Shown here one piece after another: positions 39,178 to 46,784 of a stretch of DNA of 47,887 bases. The notes beneath the pieces were generated by a model. That model was not told the origin of the DNA. It searched no databases and saw only the letters and a list, made by a program, of their open reading frames with translations. Positions within the stretch are counted from its first letter, which is position 1. Each line of letters begins with the position of its first letter. Position numbers and translations under genes: made by a program. The stretch is from CAIZIN01 sp964483025 (GTDB taxonomy: Bacteria > Patescibacteriota > Minisyncoccia > Phycocordibacterales > CAIZIN01), in assembly GCA_964483025.1 (NCBI GenBank), contig CAYZZT010000001.1:1-47887 (forward strand), given 5' to 3'.

Positions 39178-39591
39178 TTAATCTAATGCCAGCGGGTCTT
39201 GTTTTAGCCCGATGAGCCCGTTGAAAGTGACGCCTTTGGGCATGGTATAGAATTGTAGGCCTTCGTGCCTTGGGTGCAATAGGAGTCTGATGAATCCCGT
39301 AGCAATGTCCGGCTCGGAAGCTATTATTTCCGTGCCGTCTCCACCAATACCTTTTACTTGGAATTGAATGATGCGTTGCCAAGGTTTTGCAATCTTGTCA
39401 CCGGTGTTTCCAAGCATCCATTTTTGTGGGTCGAATGCGACCGTGCATGGTATGCGACCATCTGGATGTTGGCGAGGGCCGTAAAAACAGATGATGCCAT
39501 CACCCAATTCTACAAGGTGATGACCTGACGAATTGGTTAGAAATTGCAATAGGGTTATTAATTCTGGGCTTAATTGTTGTTGTGTATTCAT
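39178..39591 (-). CDS. hypothetical soluble protein
   Basis: 137 aa from the ATG at 39591, chosen because upstream codons are AT-rich repeat-like sequence and the minus strand carries AAAGGA and a TTGACC(-35)-like box just before. No membrane segment; GDGIICFYGPRQHPDGRIPCTVAFDP suggests a beta-rich fold. Not recognised. Less AT-rich than pgk, like other accessory genes. Confidence 0.6.
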   Translation of the reverse strand: MNTQQQLSPELITLLQFLTNSSGHHLVELGDGIICFYGPRQHPDGRIPCTVAFDPQKWMLGNTGDKIAKPWQRIIQFQVKGIGGDGTEIIASEPDIATGFIRLLLHPRHEGLQFYTMPKGVTFNGLIGLKQDPLALD

Positions 39592-39707
39592 GGTTGTACA
39601 GGTCCTTTCTTTCTGTACTTTATCACTATCTAATTTTTGGTCAACTTGGATAAATAATTCATACCTATAATAAATAACTTGTAACTGATAATCTATAACA
39701 AATAACA

Positions 39708-39734
39708 AGAGACTTTCCCGAAGGGAAAGTCTCT
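39708..39734. terminator. hairpin, relative of the GAGCGAGTTTCC family
   Basis: AGAGACTTTCC pairs with GGAAAGTCTCT over CGAAG. It lies downstream of the HIT gene on the minus strand. Confidence 0.75.
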
Positions 39735-39766
39735 ATTGTTATAAGTTATTAGTTATAGATTATTTG

Positions 39767-40189
39767 TTATTCTAGAGCGAATTTGATTTTCATTTCAACT
39801 TCTTCTGCCTCGCCAGGAAGATATGCTTTAGCTGGCCAGTGCATAAGACCATCACTTTCTTTTCGTGGAATAATGTGGAAATGTGCGTGTAGGATTTCTT
39901 GTCCTGCTGCCACTTCATTATTCATCCCAATATTTACTCCATCAGCCTCTAAGCCATTCTTTATAGCAATTGCGATTTTTTTAACCGTAATTATTATTCT
40001 GCAAAGTGTTTCATCTGGAAGACCATATAAATTTTCAAAATGATCTTTAGGAATGACAAGTGTGTGGCCTGGATTATTTGGACCAATACTTAAAAACGCC
40101 ATTGTGTAATCATCCTCGTAAATTTTACTTCTAGGGATTTCTCCGCTAACAATTTTGCAAAATATGCAATTTTCTTCTTTGTTTATCAT
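39767..40189 (-). CDS. HIT-family nucleotide hydrolase
   Basis: 140 aa. CIFCKIVSGEIP (Cys8/Cys11, half of a zinc site) and the histidine triad HAHFHIIPR with His101, His103 and His105 identify the HIT superfamily (Hint/HinT-like). These cleave AMP-linked substrates; the physiological substrate is not set by sequence. Lone gene with its own hairpin terminator. Confidence 0.92.
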   Translation of the reverse strand: MINKEENCIFCKIVSGEIPRSKIYEDDYTMAFLSIGPNNPGHTLVIPKDHFENLYGLPDETLCRIIITVKKIAIAIKNGLEADGVNIGMNNEVAAGQEILHAHFHIIPRKESDGLMHWPAKAYLPGEAEEVEMKIKFALE

Positions 40190-40214
40190 CCCTTTATTTT
40201 ACACAATATTCTAT

Positions 40215-40465
40215 TTCTGTCATTCCCGCGAAGGCGGGAATCCATGAATTCAGATTCTGCAGACTGGATTCACAAGTATTTCTCTGCAAAAGTATTTTTT
40301 TACTAAAAAATCTTTTCCACATGCCTCAGACCGTCGTCTTCCGACCTTGCGCTCAGATACCCATCTGAGCTCACTGAGAAATCTTCTGAACACACCTCGG
40401 CTCGTCAGCCTCCGGTCTTGCGAAAACATACCCATGCTTTCTCACCTGCCTTCGCGGGAATGACA
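40215..40465. repeat. composite dispersed repeat
   Basis: GTCATTCCCGCGAAGGCGGG at the left, the CACAAGTATTTCTCTGCAAA modules, TCAGACCGTCGTCTTCCGAC and TCGGCTCGTCAGCCTCCGGT segments, and an inverted CCTGCCTTCGCGGGAATGAC at the right. Same module order as 12235-12520 and 40964-41135. No gene. Confidence 0.7.
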
Positions 40466-40515
40466 GACTGAGGAGAGAGTACCCCCTACTACATAGACAT
40501 GATAGAATAGCTCAC

Positions 40516-42381
40516 ATGAATCAAATCTCAGAACTTCAGAAACTATTGCTTGCAAATCGCGGTATTAAAGAAGATGAAATTGAAATTTTTTTGAACCCTT
40601 CGTATGAAACAGGGGTTTATGATCCGTATTTGATGAAAGATATGGAAAAAGCTGTGGATAGAATTCTGAAAGCAATTGAAGAAAAGGAAAAAATTGGCAT
40701 ATTTTCTGATTATGATGCCGATGGTGTGCCAGGGGCTGTGATGATGAAAGATTTTTTTGATAGAATTGAATACGAGAATGTTTTTTACTATATTCCCGAC
40801 AGGCATTTAGAGGGGTTTGGGCTCAAAGATGATTCGATAACAGAGTGTTCAGACAATGGAGTTAAACTTTTAATAACTATTGATTGTGGAATCACTGATG
40901 TAGGGGAAGTAAAACATGCAAAAAGTTTGGGAATGGAAGTAATAATCACTGATCACCATCTCCCGTCTGTCATTCCGGTGAAGACCGGAATCCACAAGTA
41001 TTTTTCTGCTGAAAAATCTTCTGGCCACGACTCAGCTCGTCAGCTTCCGTCCTTGCAGTCGGGCCCCACCCCGACTTCACAGTCTGAAAATTCAGGACTT
41101 GGATCCCCGCTGAGTACAGCGAGGATGACAAAAAAGAAGAGTAAGTCAGACAGGGGTTCTGATATCCAAAATCTCCCAGACGCCTTCGCCATTCTCGACC
41201 CAAAACAAGAAGGTGACGAGTATCCAGACAAAATGCTTTGCGGTACTGGTGTTGCTTTTAAATTAATACAGGGGATTTTAGCAAAAAACAGATTTGGAAT
41301 AGGCGAAAGCCAAGAAAAATGGTTTCTCGATATGGTGGGTATTGCAACTCTTTCAGACATGGTTCCACTTTTAAATGAAAACAGGACGCTTGCTAGTTAT
41401 GGACTCAAAGTTTTACGGAAAAGTAAAAGGCCGGGCCTTATTGCTCTTTTGAAAAGAGCCGGTGTTGATCAGGGATTAATTTCTGAAGAAGATATTGGTT
41501 TTATGATTGCTCCTCGAATAAATGCAGCTGGAAGAATGGGGCATGCGATGGACGCCTTTAAAATGTTAAGTACAACAGATGAAAAAGAGGCAGAAAAATC
41601 TGCTGATTATATAAATGATTTAAATAATGAAAGAAAGGGGATTGTGGCAAGAATGGTAAAAGAAATGAAAGCAATGCTTTCTACGCGTATTGAACATGAA
41701 AAAGAAAAAGGAGTGATTGTGCTCGGACATCCAGATTGGAAACCTTCTTTGCTTGGACTTGCTGCAAATTCGATAGTGGAAGAACATGGAATGCCTGTAT
41801 TTTTGTGGGGAAGAGAAAGTGGAACTGTTATCAAGGGTTCGTGTCGTTCAAATGGTGTGGTGAATATGGTGGAAATAATGAGGGGGGCTTGCGAGGGTAC
41901 ATTTATTGATTTTGGTGGGCATGCAATGTCGGGAGGATTTTCAGTGGAGGAGGATAAAATACATTTTCTTTCAGATTCTTTAGCAAAAGCATACAAAGAA
42001 GTGCTTGTTACAAGTGATGGAGAATTAAAACAAAATTATAATATTGATACTGTACTTGGTTTAAACGAAGTGAATGAGAAAACATATAAAGATATTCAGA
42101 TGCTTTCACCGTACGGCGAAGCAAACCCAAAGCCAGTTTTTCTTTTTAAGAGTGTAATTGTGAAAAGTTGCGCTCAATTTGGAAAAGAAAAAAATCATTT
42201 AAAAATTACTGTAGCAAAAGATGGCGGACGTACTATTGAGGCAATTTCATTTTTCGCCGATGAAAATAGTTTTATGAAAGAAATAAAAGAAGGAAGTACA
42301 ATTAATCTTGTGGCGAACATAGAAAAATCATTTTTCCGTGGAAGAGGGGAGCTGAGGCTTCGAATTGTTGATGTTGTTTAG
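40516..42381 (+). CDS. recJ: single-stranded-DNA exonuclease RecJ with repeat-derived insert
   Basis: 621 aa. DHH phosphoesterase motifs: FSDYDADGVPGA (about 63-74), TIDCGI, ITDHHLP (about 144-150), MVGIATLSDMVP and the DHHA1 part with RINAAGRMGHA, then GHAMSGGFSV. RecJ degrades ssDNA 5' to 3' in recombination and repair. Between DHHLP and PDAFAILDPKQ lie ~70 residues (151-220) encoded by a complete copy of the composite repeat (SVIPVKTGIHKYFSAEKSSG...). The frame remains open, so the protein may be functional with a disordered loop. Confidence 0.95.
   Translation: MNQISELQKLLLANRGIKEDEIEIFLNPSYETGVYDPYLMKDMEKAVDRILKAIEEKEKIGIFSDYDADGVPGAVMMKDFFDRIEYENVFYYIPDRHLEGFGLKDDSITECSDNGVKLLITIDCGITDVGEVKHAKSLGMEVIITDHHLPSVIPVKTGIHKYFSAEKSSGHDSARQLPSLQSGPTPTSQSENSGLGSPLSTARMTKKKSKSDRGSDIQNLPDAFAILDPKQEGDEYPDKMLCGTGVAFKLIQGILAKNRFGIGESQEKWFLDMVGIATLSDMVPLLNENRTLASYGLKVLRKSKRPGLIALLKRAGVDQGLISEEDIGFMIAPRINAAGRMGHAMDAFKMLSTTDEKEAEKSADYINDLNNERKGIVARMVKEMKAMLSTRIEHEKEKGVIVLGHPDWKPSLLGLAANSIVEEHGMPVFLWGRESGTVIKGSCRSNGVVNMVEIMRGACEGTFIDFGGHAMSGGFSVEEDKIHFLSDSLAKAYKEVLVTSDGELKQNYNIDTVLGLNEVNEKTYKDIQMLSPYGEANPKPVFLFKSVIVKSCAQFGKEKNHLKITVAKDGGRTIEAISFFADENSFMKEIKEGSTINLVANIEKSFFRGRGELRLRIVDVV
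40964..41135. repeat. composite dispersed repeat inside recJ
   Basis: GTCATTCCGGTGAAGACCGG, AAGTATTTTTCTGCTGAAAA, GACTCAGCTCGTCAGCTTCC, then GGATCCCCGCTGAGTACAGC and GAGGATGAC. All modules match the non-coding copies, but here they are translated in frame. Confidence 0.88.
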
Positions 42382-42387
42382 TGTCTC

Positions 42388-42625
42388 TTTTGTCATTCCG
42401 GCGGAGGCCGGAATCCAGTCGGTAAAAATCCGAAATCCGAAGCACCCTGGCCGGGCAGACGAAATCCCTGGCCGGGCAGGCCGAAACAAATTCAAAATAT
42501 TAAACTTAAAAATTCAAAACAGAATTCCATGGATTTGTTTAATATTTCGGGTTTAATTCTTTTGGATTTGTTTCGAATTTCGTATTTCGTGCTTCGAATT
42601 TATGTAAAATAACCCAGTGTAGTAC
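42388..42625. repeat. REP arm and small direct repeats
   Basis: GTCATTCCGGCGGAGGCCGG (42391-42410), CCCTGGCCGGGCAG twice (~42445 and ~42467), and a TTTCGAATTTCGTATTTCGT segment (~42570) like that at ~12213. The frame that crosses it is repeat-derived. Confidence 0.6.
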
Positions 42626-42642
42626 ACGTGTTAGGTAAGTGT

Positions 42643-42648
42643 TATAAT
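42643..42648 (+). promoter_or_regulatory. -10 box of the RNase HI gene
   Basis: TATAAT with ATG at 42655, so leaderless; no clear -35 box. Confidence 0.5.
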
Positions 42649-42654
42649 CTACCA

Positions 42655-43353
42655 ATGCACAATAAATCTATTATCTATACAGATGGTTCTTCTCGAGGAA
42701 ACCCAGGGCCAGGGGGCTGGGGCTCTATTATTTCCTTTGATGGAGTGGTGGTGGAGCTTGGTGGGAGTGAAAAGATGACCACAAACAACAGAATGGAAAT
42801 GTTGGCGGTGATTTCTGCACTCGAATATATGAAAGGGAAAAATAAAGAAAATATTGTTCACACGGATTCCTCATATGTTCTAAATGGGGCAACTCGATGG
42901 GTGCAAGTGTGGAAGAAAAATAATTGGAAAACTCAAGCAAAACAAGATGTTTTAAATAAAGATTTGTGGATGAAGCTCGATGAACTTTTACAAAAAGTGA
43001 AAGTGAGTTGGGTTCTTGTGCCGGGGCACTCAGGCGTACCTGCAAATGAAAGATGTGATGAAATCGCGACAAGCTTTGCTGATGGGGAAGTAACACCACT
43101 ATATTCAGGAGGAGAAAAGGATTATCCTGTGGATTTATCTTTATCACCAGATGCATTTGTGGAGAAGAAAACAGCGAAAAAAACTGGAACAGGCAAAGCA
43201 TATTCTTATGTAAGTATGGTAGATGGAAAAATAATGGTCCATAAAACTTGGGCCGAGTGTGAAGCGCGAGTAAAAGGAGTATCTGGGACAAAATTCAAAA
43301 AAGTTTTTAGTAAGGAGGAGGAAGGGGAACTCTTTATTTTGTGGAGAAAATAA
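42655..43353 (+). CDS. rnhA: ribonuclease HI with C-terminal viroplasmin-like domain
   Basis: 232 aa. The RNase H domain (about 1-145) has the D-E-D-D set: Asp10 in YTDGSS, Glu48, Asp71 in HTDSSYV and Asp135 in NERCDEIA, with His125 in VPGHSG. Residues about 186-230 (KAYSYVSMVDGKIMVHKTWAE, then VKGVSGTKFKKVFSKEEE) match the viroplasmin/hybrid-binding domain that lies at the N-terminus of eukaryotic RNase H1. Here the order is reversed. It would bind RNA-DNA hybrids and raise processivity. Start set by the -10 box at 42643. Confidence 0.93.
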   Translation: MHNKSIIYTDGSSRGNPGPGGWGSIISFDGVVVELGGSEKMTTNNRMEMLAVISALEYMKGKNKENIVHTDSSYVLNGATRWVQVWKKNNWKTQAKQDVLNKDLWMKLDELLQKVKVSWVLVPGHSGVPANERCDEIATSFADGEVTPLYSGGEKDYPVDLSLSPDAFVEKKTAKKTGTGKAYSYVSMVDGKIMVHKTWAECEARVKGVSGTKFKKVFSKEEEGELFILWRK

Positions 43354-43404
43354 AGTAGTTATCAAGTTTGTAAAGTTGAAAGTTTATAAAGTACAGAATA
43401 CAGA

Positions 43405-43442
43405 AATGATACACTTTTCACTGTCGCGAAAAGTGTATCATT
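43405..43442 (+). terminator. 14-bp hairpin after rnhA
   Basis: AATGATACACTTTT pairs with AAAAGTGTATCATT over a 10-base loop. Confidence 0.72.
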
Positions 43443-43463
43443 CTGTTGTATTTAGATAAAATA

Positions 43464-43489
43464 AAAACCTCGCCGATTGGTAAGGTTTT
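43464..43489 (-). terminator. intrinsic terminator, minus strand
   Basis: On the minus strand AAAACCTTACC pairs with GGCGAGGTTTT over a four-base loop, followed by TATTTTATC. It lies immediately after the stop of the gene at 43491 and supports that frame. Confidence 0.75.
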
Positions 43490-43490
43490 G

Positions 43491-43829
43491 TTATCCACGA
43501 CGGGGACGTTGCGGATTTTTGAAATGCTTGAGAGGCGCGGTGTTGTGGATAGGTTTTGCGAAATTATTCCTTCTCTGGTCTTTGGCATTTGAAACCAATG
43601 GTGGGTACCAACCTGAACCAACAGGCTCCAAATAGATTTCCATAGTCTGCACCGAGCGTTGGGTTTCCAATTTTCGTGCTTCTTGTAAAAGATCCATAGC
43701 CTTTTCAACTTTCGGACCATTGATCTGAGTTGAAATGTTTCCCGAGGCTGTGCTTGCACCAGTATGTCTCATTGCATCACAAACGGCCAATGCTACGCCG
43801 TAAAGCAGGGCATTATTTGGTGTTTTCAT
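43491..43829 (-). CDS. small hypothetical protein
   Basis: 112 aa, not recognised. Helical N-terminal half (NALLYGVALAVCDAMRHTGAS..., VEKAMDLLQEARKLE) and a basic, Asn/Pro/Arg-rich tail (KHFKNPQRPRRG) that may bind nucleic acid. Chosen over the overlapping frame at 43418-43759 because it ends right at a minus-strand terminator. No promoter clearly seen. Confidence 0.6.
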   Translation of the reverse strand: MKTPNNALLYGVALAVCDAMRHTGASTASGNISTQINGPKVEKAMDLLQEARKLETQRSVQTMEIYLEPVGSGWYPPLVSNAKDQRRNNFAKPIHNTAPLKHFKNPQRPRRG

Positions 43830-44059
43830 AATTTGGTGAACTTTTGCTCATAGTATGGTAACACGTATATTACTTGTGTCAATACCAGCTAGGGCTAGGA
43901 CCAATACTTTGATTCAATACATCGAATCAAAGAATTTACATTTAGAACCCAACAAATTTTTGTTTCACAAAACTTAGACGGCCAAGCACCCAAACATTTT
44001 GAACGTTTAGAACGTTCACGTATTTACAACTTCAATATTTGCTTTAAACTTATATTAGC
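43830..44059. other. intergenic stretch before comEC
   Basis: CTTTGATTC/GAATCAAAG palindrome (~43910-43935), a relative of the 35-bp repeat at 26890. An AACGTTTAGAACGTT segment lies at ~44000-44015. TATATT (44051-44056) lies just before the TTG start. Nothing else seen. Confidence 0.5.
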
Positions 44060-45436
44060 TTGATTTACTTTTACACCATCAGTTTTATTTTTGGAATTTT
44101 TTCAAGATTTCTATCTGGAAATTATTTGGTTTTTTTGCTCTTTGTATTTTGCTTAATTTGTGCGTTTTTAGCATTCTATATTTTAACAAAAGAAAAAGTT
44201 TATAGGATTGCAATTTTTCTTTCTTTATTTTTTGTTGTAGGTTTTGTCCGTGCAGATTTTTCAACACTTCAAAAATCACAGTTCGAAAATTTAGAGCAGA
44301 GATATTTAAATCTTTCTGGAATTGTTGTTGTACCACCGAAACTAACAGATAAGGGCTCTAGAATGACTGTGGAGGTATCTGAAATGGGGAATAGTAAACT
44401 TATACGATCTGAGAAAATACTCGTTGCCTATGAAGGTTACGAAAGCTTTGAGTATGGTGACAGGCTCAAAATTGGCGGAGCTTTGGAAAAACCTAAATCC
44501 TTTGATAATGATGTAGGCAAAGAGTTTAATTATCCAATGTATTTAGCAAAGGATGGGATTTTTTTTGTGATGCAAAAGGCGAAGGTTACAAAAGTGGGTG
44601 AGGGGGGTGGAAATTTTTTTATGGATTTCCTATTTAAAGTTAAAGATTCTTTTATTTCTAAAATGCAAACTGTGCTTAGTGGGCCGGACACAGCTTTAAT
44701 GTCTGGAATTCTTCTTGGGGCTCAGGACACAATTGCAAAAAATACGAAAGACGATTTTCAAAAGTCTGGATTGACACATATTTTAGTTCTTTCTGGATAC
44801 AATATTACCATCGTGGGTGTGGCTGTATCTTGGGTATTTCTATTTTGGTTCTCAAAATTTATTTCCTTGGGGTTTGGTGCTTTTGCGATTATTCTTTTTG
44901 CTTTACTTTCTGGTGGGGGAGCTTCCACAGTGCGAGCGACTGTGATGGCTTTGATTGCAATGCTCGGGAAAATTTTAGGAAGAGAAAATGATGCAATTCG
45001 AGCACTTTTTATAGTGGGCTTCTTAATGGTTTTGATAAATCCACTTACGATTATGTATGATCCCTCCTTTCATCTTTCATTTCTTGCAACTTTGGGAATG
45101 ATTTTGTTTTCTAAAAAGGTTGAACTAAAAACAATGTTTATTAAAAACGCAAAACTTCGAGAAATCTTTGCAACCACAATCGCCACCCAACTCCTCGTCG
45201 CTCCATATTTTCTTTGGAGCATGGGCAAAGTTTCCATTATCTCTCTAATATCAAACATTTTCGTTTTACCAATTATTTCCTGGGCGATGCTTTCTGGTTT
45301 TATTACTGGAGTTCTTGGTTACTTCTCATATTACCTTGCTTACATTCCCGGTTTCATATCACACCTTTTTCTTCTATATATCACCACTCTCGCTCACTTT
45401 TTCGCCTCACTGCCATTTGCAGTAATTGGGTTATAA
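44060..45436 (+). CDS. comEC: ComEC/Rec2-like DNA-uptake channel, short form
   Basis: 458 aa from TTG 44060. N-terminal membrane helices (about 2-60), a DUF4131-like OB part (about 60-180), then the Competence domain with DFQKSGLTHILVLSGYNITIV (about 234-254), GGGASTVRATVMA (about 290-302) and PSFHLSFLATLGMI, and multiple helices to the end. The C-terminal metallo-beta-lactamase domain of full ComEC is missing, as often in CPR. It should pass single-stranded DNA inward and complements PilB/PilC and ComM. TTG start not supported by a Shine-Dalgarno. Confidence 0.88.
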   Translation: MIYFYTISFIFGIFSRFLSGNYLVFLLFVFCLICAFLAFYILTKEKVYRIAIFLSLFFVVGFVRADFSTLQKSQFENLEQRYLNLSGIVVVPPKLTDKGSRMTVEVSEMGNSKLIRSEKILVAYEGYESFEYGDRLKIGGALEKPKSFDNDVGKEFNYPMYLAKDGIFFVMQKAKVTKVGEGGGNFFMDFLFKVKDSFISKMQTVLSGPDTALMSGILLGAQDTIAKNTKDDFQKSGLTHILVLSGYNITIVGVAVSWVFLFWFSKFISLGFGAFAIILFALLSGGGASTVRATVMALIAMLGKILGRENDAIRALFIVGFLMVLINPLTIMYDPSFHLSFLATLGMILFSKKVELKTMFIKNAKLREIFATTIATQLLVAPYFLWSMGKVSIISLISNIFVLPIISWAMLSGFITGVLGYFSYYLAYIPGFISHLFLLYITTLAHFFASLPFAVIGL

Positions 45437-45468
45437 AGAATAAATAACATAATCTAGACTAAACATAC

Positions 45469-45698
45469 ATACACAAACAAGACGCTATAGCGTCAGTTGT
45501 GTGTATCTTCTATTCGTACCATAGGTAGTACATTATTAAGAGATAACAGATTATCTTTTGTAAATACACAAACAAGACGCTATAGCGTCAGTTGTGTGTA
45601 TGTATATTTTGTTTGTGTTGTCGGCTAGGATTTTTGAAAATACATTTCTTTATTTAATATATACACAAACAAGACGCTATAGCGTCAGTTGTGTGTAT
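45469..45698. repeat. three identical 38-bp palindromic repeats, left of the PaaX/Cas2-like gene
   Basis: Units at 45469-45506, 45564-45601 and 45661-45698, identical in all 38 positions. Each has the perfect core GACGCTATAGCGTC with near-palindromic arms ATACACAAACAA and AGTTGTGTGTAT. Spacers are 57 and 59 bases and unrelated to each other. The third unit ends 78 bases before the gene. Confidence 0.95.
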
Positions 45699-45776
45699 GT
45701 GGGTTATTGTATTAAAAAATATTCACCCATACACATATTTAAATGCATAAAAAATATAGAAGAGTATAATATTTGT

Positions 45777-46337
45777 ATGGTAAAAGTTGTTAAAAAAATC
45801 CAGAGGGGAGATATCACAAGAACTATTCTAGAAATTGCAAAAGCTACAGGATTGATAGCTACAGCACTAGTTGCTCCTAACGTATTGAGTGCTTTTGCAA
45901 AACTAGGCATCGTTGATTTACATGGGAGACAAAATGAAGTGATAAGACGGGCTAGGAATATTTTAATAAAGAATGGGTGCTTGAAGAAAAATAAGGAAGG
46001 TTTTTTATGTTTGACTGAGAAAGGACAAGAAAAGCTTGATTCCTATAGATTATCAGAGTACACGCTTTTGATTCCAAAAACTTGGGATAAAAAGTGGGGA
46101 GTTTTAATTTTTGATATTCCAGAGTATAGAAAATCTTTGAGAGATAAAATAAGAAAAGAATTAACCAAAATTCATTTTATACGTGTTCAAGATAGTGTTT
46201 GGATTTTTCCATATGACTGCGAAGAGCTTGTTGCACTTCTAAAGGCTGATTTTAAAGTAGGGGAGGATCTACAATATATGGTGGTTCATAAAATTGAAAA
46301 TGATGACAGGCTTCGCAAGGCTTTTCATTTGGCTTAA
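45777..46337 (+). CDS. PaaX-like winged-helix protein with Cas2-like C-terminal domain
   Basis: 186 aa from ATG 45777, which follows TATAAT (45765-45770) by six bases; the longer frame from 45594 would start inside a repeat. Residues about 45-90 form a winged helix (NEVIRRARNILIKNGCLKKNKEGFLCLTEKGQEKL). Residues about 106-180 match the Cas2 ferredoxin fold: WGVLIFDIPEYRKSLRDKIR with Asp113, then IRVQDSVWIFPY. PaaX repressors have a Cas2-like C-terminal domain, so this may be a regulator; three 38-bp palindromes stand on each side. No cas1 is present. Confidence 0.85.
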   Translation: MVKVVKKIQRGDITRTILEIAKATGLIATALVAPNVLSAFAKLGIVDLHGRQNEVIRRARNILIKNGCLKKNKEGFLCLTEKGQEKLDSYRLSEYTLLIPKTWDKKWGVLIFDIPEYRKSLRDKIRKELTKIHFIRVQDSVWIFPYDCEELVALLKADFKVGEDLQYMVVHKIENDDRLRKAFHLA

Positions 46338-46398
46338 AATAAATTTTAATTTGTTTTTATTATTACATTTATTATTTAATAATATTGAACAGAGAGAC

Positions 46399-46661
46399 AT
46401 ACACAAACTTGACGCTATAGCGCCAAGTCTGTGTATGTGGCATTTTTTTATTATTATGATTATGTTTTAGATTGACGATTTTGTACAGTTGTCCTTACTT
46501 AAACACATACACAATGATGACGCTATAGCGCCAAGTCTGTGTATATAGTAGTTTTTATGATTTATTAACAGATTGATTAACCTATGTTTAGGAAAAAACA
46601 TTTTGTATTGTCTCAATTTATATATACACAATGATGACGCTATAGCGTCATCATTGTGTAT
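46399..46661. repeat. three 38-bp palindromic repeats, right of the PaaX/Cas2-like gene
   Basis: Units at 46399-46436, 46507-46544 and 46624-46661. They share the GACGCTATAGCG core with the left set but have other arms. The last is a perfect 38-bp palindrome (arms ATACACAATGAT/ATCATTGTGTAT). The middle one joins the left half of the last with the right half of the first. Spacers are 70 and 79 bases. Confidence 0.95.
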
Positions 46662-46722
46662 GTATTTTTTTGCAAGAGTATTGAAATGGGGAGTAGTGGG
46701 TTTTATGCGTAGGTTCTTTGAT

Positions 46723-46753
46723 TTGACAATAGGTGGTGGGGGGGGGCTACCAT
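46723..46753 (+). promoter_or_regulatory. G-rich-spacer promoter, copy 2
   Basis: TTGACA (46723-46728), 19-base spacer ending in a run of nine G, TACCAT (46748-46753). Same frame sequence as at 15599-15630. The G9 run is a candidate slippage site that would change the -35/-10 distance. Confidence 0.62.
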
Positions 46754-46784
46754 TAGGGGTATTATAAATTAAATTAAAAATTAC

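Noticed and set aside
42365..42556. 63-aa frame after recJ
   Set aside because: It reads through a REP arm and direct repeats and starts inside recJ.
43418..43759. Minus-strand 113-aa frame
   Set aside because: Overlaps the better frame at 43491-43829, which ends exactly at a minus-strand terminator.
45594..45776. Longer N-terminus of the PaaX/Cas2-like protein
   Set aside because: It would start inside a palindromic repeat and translate the next repeat; the -10 box at 45765 sets the start at 45777.
45469..46661. Canonical CRISPR array
   Set aside because: Repeats are long full palindromes in two sequence classes, spacers are 57-79 bases and uneven, a gene sits in the middle, and cas1 and effector genes are missing.
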